Of a DNA stretch of 64,000 nt, positions 58,201 through 64,000 are shown piece after piece; the first letter of the stretch is position 1; each line of letters starts with the position of its first letter. The stretch is from Notospermus geniculatus (taxonomy: Eukaryota; Nemertea; Pilidiophora; Heteronemertea; Lineidae). The stretch is from NCBI GenBank assembly GCA_002633025.1, contig NMRB01000400.1, positions 63,675 through 127,674 on the forward strand, written 5' to 3'. The notes beneath the pieces are model-generated. The model was not told the origin of the DNA, did not search any database, and saw only the letters and a program-made list of their open reading frames with translations. A program made the position numbers and the translations under genes.

Positions 58201-61200
58201 TGTAAGTTATGAATTAGAACCCTAAGAATATTGAAAACTTAGTCATAGGTTGTGTGGCGGGAAGGCAAGGATTTCAAATAAATGTGACCCAGTCCGGCAA
58301 AACCCAGCCCAAGTCGCTGAACACCATGGGGTTGATAAGTTATGTAGGGAGTGCCTTCACAATGAAAAAACGACGGTCTTTTAGTGGCAAATAAAGCCTT
58401 ATCGATTGTGCAACAAAGGGCAGGTTTGATCAAGGCCTATTCACTCCCCAGCGACTTTGGCCGGGTTTTCACAGACCGGGTCACAAGTGACACTTCTGGG
58501 GTAGCAGTGGGGTTTCTAAGGTGAAAGACATAGCTTCCTATTGGACTTGAACCCATCAGTCAAACCCCCAATTTGGGGTAGCAGTTACATGAATTTCTAT
58601 TCTCAGTACCTTTGGTCCTAGGTGTAGGTCCACATCAAGTCAGCATTGAAAGTTTTCTTATCCGTTATCCAGGTGTTCATCTGCGGTCCATATCCGCATG
58701 TCATGGTGGTAACGATGCGAGGAGCTCTGCGATTACACCCCCTGGGTATAGATGGCGCCATCACATCATTTGCTGCATTCCACAACGTCAATTGTCCAAA
58801 GGGATTCCTGTACTTCAATAAGCAGGTATGGTATCCGTTACTCATGATATGCTTGTGTTGTGAAACCCTGTTTTAACAATATGTGAGCCGCTCTGGCAAA
58901 ACCAGACGCTTGTCGCTCTTTCCTTGGCAGGTTGAGACCAAATGTTTGTCAGTTTCAATATTTTCTGCCTATTATGAAATTTGACAGAATCTATTTCTTC
59001 CATTCTCTCCTGGTGTCATCTTAGTTCGTTTAGGCTGCAATCACATACAGCTACACACTACACGGACACGCCGGTTAACAATGGTCAGGAGCCCTTTGTG
59101 AAGCCTTTGTTAACAGGCCTGCACGTGTAGCGTGTACATGTACCTAGTTCTATGTGATTGCAGCCTTAATAGGCTCAACTTCTGAGTAACAAGCGTCTGG
59201 ATTTGCCAGAGTGGCTAACATATCGGGAACTTACAGATTCACTGGGGACCATGTGACAAATATTCTGAATTCCTCATCTTGACATTTCGAGGCCTAGGGT
59301 AACATCGCTCTGCTGGATTGAGCGTGGGTAGGAGTGATTGGAATGCTTGTCAGAGCAAGCTGGAAATGCTTTCAGTAGCCGAGATGTCAACTAATATTTC
59401 CTCTGCCTCGTCACTTCAGGGTGAACTTCGTATCTGTGCACTGCCTACCCACCTGTCATATGACTCACACTGGCCAATCAGGAAGGTGCCTCTGAGATGT
59501 ACGCCACATTTTGTTGTGTACCACAGAGAGAGCAAGGTAAGAATGACACTGACACACAGAGCGTGGTACCTACACAACTAAACCCTCATGACAGCCTGAT
59601 GGCCTAGTGGTTGTCACGTCTGCTTAGCAAGTGGCAGGTCCCGGGTTCGAATCCAGCCCGGGCCATATGGGATTTCATTCCCGGCTCTTCAGTCCGTCGC
59701 ATGGGACAGTAAGTCGTGGTGCCTTGTACCTTGTGTCTTTGCAAGGGCAAGTAAAAGACCCCATCCAAGTGAGGAACACGAGTAGCTTGTGGTGGCCTCC
59801 TCCGTACTTACCAGGGCCAACAATGCCATAGCGTTGACCCTGACGGAAAAATGAAACACAAAATACCCTCATGACAAATTTTAATTTGCCTGGATTTTGA
59901 TTTTGATCAAAATCTATTCTAGAACGATGGGCTGCAAAATTTCAGTGGTCACTTCTTGAGTCGAGGTTTTCAGAATTTGGCACTGAAATGGAGCTGTCGC
60001 ATGTCAATCAATACATTCTTTTCAGACTTATGCTGTTTGTACAAGCACTGCCGAGATCACAAACCGTTACGTGCATCTGCAAGGAGATGAAAAAGAGATT
60101 GAGTCCATTGAACGTGACGATCGCTTCATCTACCCAACCATCGACAAATTTAGTGTACAGCTCTTTTCTCCTGTCAGCTGGGATGTTATTCCTAATACAA
60201 AGTAAGTGTTTGGTGGGGAGATTTCATTAAAGCTTCCTTCGCCTAGTATGCTGTGCACTGCTGCCGTAACTTAGAAACTACGCTCCAGTCAGACGAACTA
60301 AAGTCAAGAAGCAGACGGCAACTCTTTTGGAGAATTTTTTTCAGGACACGAAAGAAGGATAGTACTAACTACCGGTAGTGACTGGCTGACAAGTAAACCG
60401 TTCTCAAATTGACATAAACGACAAAGATCTGAGCACTTCTGCCGAAATCTCAACCACAACCTCGGTCTGAAACCGAATGACGTAATGCAGACAACCCCAC
60501 GACAGTGACGTCAAAGATGTTGCGTCAGACTCGACCATTGCTGAATCATGGATGGTCTCACGTCAGCAGGTTTCAGATCGAGGTTCTGGTTGAGAATTCG
60601 GCGGAAGTGCACAGATCTGCAAATTCGACATTCGTCTATTGGAAAGAAAATTGACATGGATCCATGGCGGTCAAAATGGTCTCTAACCTATCTACCTACT
60701 GTATCGAATTTCATCAAATATCTTGCAGGATTGACATGGAAGACTGGGAACACGTGACTTCTATGGCGAATGTCCCCCTGGTGTGCGAGGGTACGGTTAG
60801 TGGCGTCAAAGACTACCTGGCCATCGGGACAAATGTCTGCTACGGGGAGGACGTCGTCACTCGAGGAAAGGTGGGTAAAGAACGATTCAACCTACGTCAA
60901 CATGGGCGCAGTGCCAAGCTTGGAAATGTGGTCAGTGGTCAATAATCCCATGTCCCGCACATTTCAATAGCTGAATCTAACAACCCTTGTTGATCACTCA
61001 GTGACTTCCAACAGGTTTTTCTAGACCGCCACACATATTTGAAAAGCTATTTTGTTTTTCAGATTATCATCTTTGACATTATAGAAGTCGTTCCAGAGCC
61101 AGGGCAGCCACTGACCAAAAACAAAATCAAGGTATGTATCCTGAAGCAGTAGTAGAACTCAAGAGTTCTTTGGGGATGAATTCACGAATTCACTTTTAAG

Positions 61201-63930
61201 AGCAAATTTCTTTCAGAGTTCCTGTGATCACCTTTCTTGTATCATTTCCCCTTTCCAGATTCTGTATAGCAAGGAGCAGAAGGGACCGGTCACTGCCCTG
61301 TCACACGTCAATGGTCTGCTGATTTCTGCCATGGGACAAAAGGTAATTTAGACCAACAACAAGCTTGTGATTTATTGAGTACAGAAAGTACAAAGTACAT
61401 ACGGTCAGATGATGACATGTCTCTCATTTTCCTGCCTACAGTGCCAATGGTATCGTTGTACCAGGAACTTGGAGAATTTCCAATATGGCTGCCAGGAGGC
61501 CATCTTGGTTTTCCAGAACATGAGCAGGCCACTCGGTCCGTCAACTTCATATTTTGGGCACAGTGATATGGGTCAGAGGAGAGGAGGTGCCTTATCAAAA
61601 TCTTGCTTGTACTTGGAAGGAAAATACATGGACTTGTACCAGGATGATTGGGACCCAGATGTTAGGACTATTCAGCCGGAATCGACCGTGACAATGGATG
61701 GACTCACCGACTTTTGTCTTTCTCTTCTCAGATTTACATTTGGTCCCTGAAAGATAATGACCTGAGCGGTGTTGCGTTCATCGATGCTCAGATTTACATC
61801 CACAACTTGATCACCATCAAGAACCTCATCCTCGTGTCCGATATCATGAAGAGTGTGTCACTCCTACAGTACCAATCTGATATGAGGGTGCTGTCCATAG
61901 TCAGTAGGGTAAGTGCTCACCAGCCTGGGGTGGAACCGATTTGATTTGAGGGTGCTGTCCATAGTCAGTAGGGTAAGTGCTCACCAGCCTGGTGTGGAAC
62001 CAATGTGAGGGTGCTGTCCATTGTTAAGAAGTTGTCCCAAAGTTCATTGGGTGTGACGTTGATCTTGAGCCATTGCAGAATGAAAGCGCTGCCTGGCATT
62101 GTTATACCCCCGCCATTATACCCCCGCCAACGAGTTGGTGGGGGTATACTGTTTTCAACTCGTCCGTGTGTGCGTGTGTTCGTGCGTTCGTTCGTTCGTT
62201 CGTTCGTTCGTTCGTGCGTGTGTGCGTTCACCTTTCGGTTTCCGCTCATTTAAGGGAGAATGACTGCAGGGATTGCTTTCGTTTCAACGTGGTACATTCA
62301 TATTGACCATAGGAAGGTTCCTTTCGAAAATCGGACTCGTAGCGCATCCAATATGGCCGCCGTGGCTGCCGTCTTGATTTCGGTTTCCGCTCATTTAAGG
62401 GAGAACGACTGCAGGGATTGCTTTCGTTTTAACGTGGTAGATTCCTATTCACCATAGGAAGGTTCCTTTCGAAAATCGGACTCGTAGCGCATCCAATATG
62501 GCCGCCATGGCTGCCGTCTTGATTTCGGTTTCCGCTCATTTAAGGGAGAACGACTGCAAGGATTGCTTTCGTTTTAATGTGGTAGATTCCTATTGACCAT
62601 AGGAAGGTTCCTTTAGAAAATCAGACTCCTAGCGGATCCAATATGGCCGCCTTGGCTGCCATCTTGATTTCGGTTTCCGCTCAATTAAGGCAAAACGACT
62701 GTAGGGATTGCTTTCATTAGCTCACCTGTGGTGAGCTCTTACGGTGTACCATTTTCTGTCATTGATCTCCACACACGTTCTTCAAGTGAAGGTCTTCTCT
62801 ATAGCCATACAATTACCAACAACCAAAATCAAAATTGCCACACTGCCAGTACAACAACCATATTTCAGAGGTCCAGCTGGACCAAAAATAAGTGCAGCCA
62901 AAACAGGGTCTCGATCAACTGCTGATGGAGTACAACACTCCAAATGACAGATACTCTTGGTCAAAAACAGGAAAAATAGTAGCCTGGCAGTGGCTGTATA
63001 AAAGGAGCCAACAGAATTTTATTTTACCCATTCGTGAAATTGGAGCCCTATATTTTTGCAAGGAACCTTTGTGTTACTAAAAACCACTCCCTGTGCTCAT
63101 TCGCCCTTAAATGACATTTTCCCAAAAATTCTCCTGCCCATTTCATTATCACCTGCCCTCAATAACAAGTTTTCACCTGAGCCACGAGGACCGTTACGGC
63201 GCCACAGCGGGGGTATAATTAGTGATTGCTCGCAATCACTGTATGTCTAGTTAGTTCATGAAGTTGTCATAGCCTGAGCAGTCTGACTCTGCCAATGATC
63301 CAAGATGTAGGAGTGCCACAGCTGCATGGGTGGCAAAGACGGGAACCAGTCTATTCCTTATTCTATACATATGTATCTCTATATGGATTTTTTCTTCTTC
63401 CAGGACATGAAGCCGTTGGAAGTCTATGGTACAGAGTTCTTTGTTGACAATCACCAGCTTGGATTCATAGGTAAGAAGACAACACCCCACATGGTCACAT
63501 ATTGCAGTTATTTGGTCTTATTTGCCAAAAAATCAGATTACCCACTTGCGGCGAGGTTGTGCTAACCCTTGGTGTTATTTTGCTGCATTACACTTCCTTT
63601 GTTGACCATACGTCCAAAAAATTACTGTTGCTGTCATTTGGGAGGTTGAGATCAGCGACTTATCATGGATCTTTATATGTATATAGATAGAATTCTGTTC
63701 AACGAGGACAAATTTTGAGTACATTTCGATCTGTATATATATAAGGATCTGTGATAAGTCGCTGACCTCAACCTCCCTATTGATTCATGCCTTTAAGACT
63801 GATCATTGCCGTCCTTGGAATGCAGCATTCAGCACCGTGCCTTCAATATACTAGTATAGATCTTTCCCTTTCTAAATTTCAGTGACAGACAAGGACAAGA
63901 ATCTCTTGGTCTACTCATATCAACCAGATG
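52081..63930 (+). CDS. CPSF1: CPSF1, cleavage and polyadenylation specificity factor subunit 1 (CPSF160), partial, 20 exons
   Basis: CPSF160 is the nuclear scaffold of the CPSF complex. With WDR33, CPSF30 and FIP1 it recognises the AAUAAA signal for 3'-end cleavage and polyadenylation. Twenty exons (listed separately) join with GT-AG introns and consistent phases into 2413 nt without a stop. The product follows the family collinearly: [129 protein letters not shown]. It corresponds to about residues 480-1290 of ~1440, that is, part of the second and third beta-propellers and the start of the C-terminal region, as in DDB1-like proteins. The first ~470 residues and last ~150 are missing. Introns carry many transposons. 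Confidence 0.95.
52250..52350 (+). repeat. Dispersed repeat, GGGGTCTTCCTCAGGCAC type
   Basis: Contains AAATTTTCGACCCCAAGCGG and GGCACTTTCTAGTAGAGATC. The copy at 5838-5925 is direct, the one at 56035-56155 inverted. Lies in the intron after exon a. Confidence 0.75.
52706..52982 (-). mobile_element. SINE S2, copy 2, antisense in CPSF1 intron
   Basis: Same tail (AAACTTTAACTTT on -) and tRNA-like head as 1481-1768. Confidence 0.75.
53102..53194 (+). CDS. CPSF1: CPSF1 exon b
   Basis: Reads [18 protein letters not shown], then [13 protein letters not shown]. The DPG between TTF and ELPG is extra relative to the vertebrate protein. Phase 0, donor GTAAGG. Confidence 0.95.
53552..53641 (+). CDS. 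CPSF1: CPSF1 exon c
   Basis: Acidic linker ([13 protein letters not shown]), then [13 protein letters not shown], a conserved propeller strand. Acceptor TACTAG, donor GTAAGC. Confidence 0.93.
53928..54115 (+). mobile_element. MITE, GTGACCCTCCACCACAAAAC end
   Basis: The left end is the complement of the right end of the repeat at 44695-44810. The interior CTCCTGGTGTCATCTCAGTA is shared. Intronic. Confidence 0.6.
54171..54312 (+). CDS. CPSF1: CPSF1 exon d
   Basis: Reads [16 protein letters not shown], then [20 protein letters not shown]. Ends in phase 1, donor GTGAGT. Confidence 0.95.
54428..54600 (+). CDS. CPSF1: CPSF1 exon e
   Basis: Reads [19 protein letters not shown], then [16 protein letters not shown]. 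Short upstream intron (115 bp). Donor GTAAGG, phase 0. Confidence 0.95.
55054..55196 (+). CDS. CPSF1: CPSF1 exon f
   Basis: Reads [20 protein letters not shown], followed by a charged, variable segment. Acceptor TTGCAG, ends in phase 2. Confidence 0.9.
55325..55643. mobile_element. Intronic MITE with TTAGGCC duplication
   Basis: Inverted arms (GCAGCACACGTCACCA and complement, then CAATTTTCGTGGTC) enclose 319 bp, flanked by TTAGGCC at 55318-55324 and 55644-55650. The 7-8 bp duplication suggests a hAT-like mechanism. Confidence 0.7.
55695..55781 (+). CDS. CPSF1: CPSF1 exon g
   Basis: Reads [15 protein letters not shown], matching the conserved DDEEEMLYGDS region between propeller blades. Ends in phase 2. 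Confidence 0.92.
55901..55991 (+). CDS. CPSF1: CPSF1 exon h
   Basis: Acid-rich start, then [17 protein letters not shown], matching the family's THWCLLVRENG region. Donor GTGGGT, phase 0. Confidence 0.93.
56035..56155 (-). repeat. Dispersed repeat, GGGGTCTTCCTCAGGCAC type, inverted copy
   Basis: Contains CTAGAAAGTGCCTGAGGAAG and GGAGATGACTTGACG. Intronic. Confidence 0.75.
56234..56334 (+). CDS. CPSF1: CPSF1 exon i
   Basis: Reads [20 protein letters not shown], then KVLVDSG. Donor GTAAGT, phase 2. Confidence 0.95.
56445..56529 (+). CDS. CPSF1: CPSF1 exon j
   Basis: Reads [20 protein letters not shown], then PFLL. Donor GTTAGT, phase 0. Confidence 0.95.
56561..57380 (+). mobile_element. Helentron-like element family H2 in CPSF1 intron
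   Basis: The 5' end is AGCCCGCTTGGC. The near-perfect complement GCCAAGCGGGC (57350-57360) is not at the 3' terminus but is followed by a hairpin, AGTGCCATTGGCACT (57363-57377), and a T-rich end. Asymmetric inverted repeats plus a 3' stem-loop are the hallmark of Helitron2/Helentron elements. The interior has two ~300-bp tandem copies (56656-56955 and 56957-57255). A GTGC microsatellite lies near 56630. Confidence 0.65.
57983..58201 (+). CDS. CPSF1: CPSF1 exon k
   Basis: Reads [23 protein letters not shown], a [11 protein letters not shown] low-complexity stretch, then [16 protein letters not shown]. Phase 0, donor GTAAGT. Confidence 0.95.
58284..58484. mobile_element. Intronic MITE, GTGACCC ends
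   Basis: The arms GTGACCCAGTCCGGCAAAAC and complement of GTGACCCGGTCTGTGAAAAC are followed by CAGCCCAAGTCGCTG / CAGCGACTTTGGC. 201 bp. Confidence 0.75.
58673..58825 (+). CDS. CPSF1: CPSF1 exon l
   Basis: Reads [51 protein letters not shown]. Very strongly conserved. Donor GTATGG, phase 0. Confidence 0.96.
58880..59222. mobile_element. Intronic MITE interrupted by a TTA-flanked MITE
   Basis: Outer arms TATGTGAGCCGCTCTGGCAA and complement of TATGTTAGCCACTCTGGCAA. At 59033-59165 a second MITE (GGCTGCAATCACATA arms) sits between TTA at 59030-59032 and 59166-59168, as for PIF/Harbinger. Confidence 0.75.
59420..59536 (+). CDS. CPSF1: CPSF1 exon m
   Basis: Reads [20 protein letters not shown], then [19 protein letters not shown]. 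Phase 0. Confidence 0.96.
59594..59864 (+). mobile_element. SINE S1, young full-length copy in CPSF1 intron
   Basis: Complete tRNA head (CCTGATGGCCTAGTGG, box B GGTTCGAATCC), body and tail, flanked by a perfect 12-bp duplication ACCCTCATGACA at 59582-59593 and 59865-59876. Confidence 0.93.
60026..60201 (+). CDS. CPSF1: CPSF1 exon n
   Basis: Reads [11 protein letters not shown], then [16 protein letters not shown] and [17 protein letters not shown]. Ends in phase 2, donor GTAAGT. Confidence 0.95.
60424..60620. mobile_element. Intronic imperfect hairpin
   Basis: AGATCTGAGCACTTCTGCCG and CTCAACCACAACCTCGGTCT pair with their near-complements (GGTTTCAGATCGAGGTTCTG onward). No target duplication identified. 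Confidence 0.6.
60729..60870 (+). CDS. CPSF1: CPSF1 exon o
   Basis: Reads [20 protein letters not shown], then [20 protein letters not shown]. Start of the C-terminal CPSF_A-type region. Phase 0. Confidence 0.95.
61063..61131 (+). CDS. CPSF1: CPSF1 exon p
   Basis: Reads [20 protein letters not shown], then KIK, nearly identical to vertebrate CPSF1. Phase 0. Confidence 0.96.
61259..61342 (+). CDS. CPSF1: CPSF1 exon q
   Basis: Reads [20 protein letters not shown], then LISAMGQK. Phase 0, donor GTAATT. Confidence 0.96.
61732..61908 (+). CDS. CPSF1: CPSF1 exon r
   Basis: Reads [20 protein letters not shown], then [15 protein letters not shown] and RVLSIVSR. Its last 26 bases and donor are tandemly duplicated just downstream. 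Phase 0. Confidence 0.95.
61883..62030 (+). repeat. Tandem duplication of exon-r end and splice donor
   Basis: Copies start TGAGGGTGCTGTCCATAGTC at 61883 and 61946, with a partial, diverged third at 62006 (periods 63 and 60). The second copy retains a perfect GGGTAAGTGC donor. Confidence 0.9.
62102..63250 (+). mobile_element. Helentron (Helitron2)-like element in CPSF1 intron
   Basis: The 5' end is TTATACCCCCGCC (repeated twice at 62102 and 62116). Its perfect 12-base complement GCGGGGGTATAA is subterminal at about 63209-63220, followed by the hairpin GTGATTGCTCGCAATCAC and a short CTAG end near 63250. The interior holds a TTCG microsatellite (about 62168-62214), a 145-bp tandem repeat and a nested AGCTCACC-type 5' end (62719). 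No helicase coding sequence, so it is non-autonomous. Confidence 0.7.
62233..62715 (+). repeat. 145-bp tandem repeat inside the Helentron-like element
   Basis: Units start TTTCGGTTTCCGCTCATTTA at 62233, 62378, 62523 and 62668, exactly 145 bp apart. The last is partial. Confidence 0.93.
63404..63470 (+). CDS. CPSF1: CPSF1 exon s
   Basis: Reads [20 protein letters not shown], then FI, matching the family's DAKPLEVYSVDFMVDN. Ends in phase 1. Confidence 0.95.
63641..63776. mobile_element. Intronic hairpin MITE
   Basis: The arms GGAGGTTGAGATCAGCGACT and complement are followed by TATCATGGATC / GATCTGTGATA and an AT-rich centre. Confidence 0.8.
63883..63930 (+). CDS. CPSF1: CPSF1 exon t (last in window)
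   Basis: Reads [15 protein letters not shown], matching SDRDRNLMVYMYLPE of vertebrates. Ends in phase 1 at donor GTAGGT. The gene continues beyond the window. Confidence 0.93.
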
Positions 63931-63980
63931 GTAGGTGTATGAATTGTTCCTTAAGTTGTCTTCCACACATTGCTTGTTTT

Positions 63981-64000
63981 TAGCCCGCTTGGCTGAAGGC
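63981..64000 (+). mobile_element. Start of a second H2 Helentron-like element
   Basis: TTTTT followed by AGCCCGCTTGGC, the same 5' end as 56561, cut by the window edge. Confidence 0.5.

Overview
The window is animal nuclear DNA: spliced genes with GT-AG introns, AT-rich intergenic DNA, tRNA-derived SINEs and dense short inverted-repeat transposons. Its repeats (Helentron-like elements with asymmetric termini, TTAA-, TTA- and TA-flanked MITEs, tRNA-SINEs with conserved tails) suggest a marine invertebrate such as an echinoderm, hemichordate, cephalochordate or mollusc. I cannot fix the species from sequence alone. There are three N runs (10607-10861, 27796-28567, 47150-47291) and one single N (31153).

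Only two protein-coding loci can be supported. From 52081 to the right edge the + strand carries twenty consecutive exons of CPSF1 (CPSF160), the large subunit of the pre-mRNA cleavage/polyadenylation factor. They make an unbroken 804-codon reading frame that covers roughly the middle 55-60% of the protein. The first third was not found upstream in the window, and the last ~150 residues lie beyond the right edge. From 17620 down to 14645 the - strand carries a six-exon, 799-codon pogo/Tigger-like DDE transposase with an N-terminal helix-turn-helix, a DDD triad and a C-terminal PHD finger. It lies inside a complete 4,488-bp transposon (13755-18242) with matching inverted termini, flanking TA dinucleotides and clustered copies of a subterminal motif.

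Most of the rest is a graveyard of nested mobile elements. Flanking duplications let many be assigned to a class: TTAA (piggyBac-type and other TTAA elements; a 651-bp piggyBac deletion derivative at 18480-19130), TTA (PIF/Harbinger-type), TA (mariner/pogo-type), an 11-bp duplication (Mutator-type), hAT-like CAGGG termini, and Helentron-like elements with asymmetric inverted repeats and a 3' hairpin. In two cases an unoccupied copy of the target lies in the same window and proves the insertion point. A 40-bp satellite with 80-bp higher-order structure (29735-30568) appears to have grown from the end of one inverted-repeat element.

Two blocks (about 0.6 kb at 30508/31154 and about 1.5 kb at 45675/47305) occur twice in tandem across N positions and look like unmerged alleles. 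The introns of CPSF1 hold SINEs, MITEs and two Helentron-like elements, and one exon end with its splice donor is duplicated.
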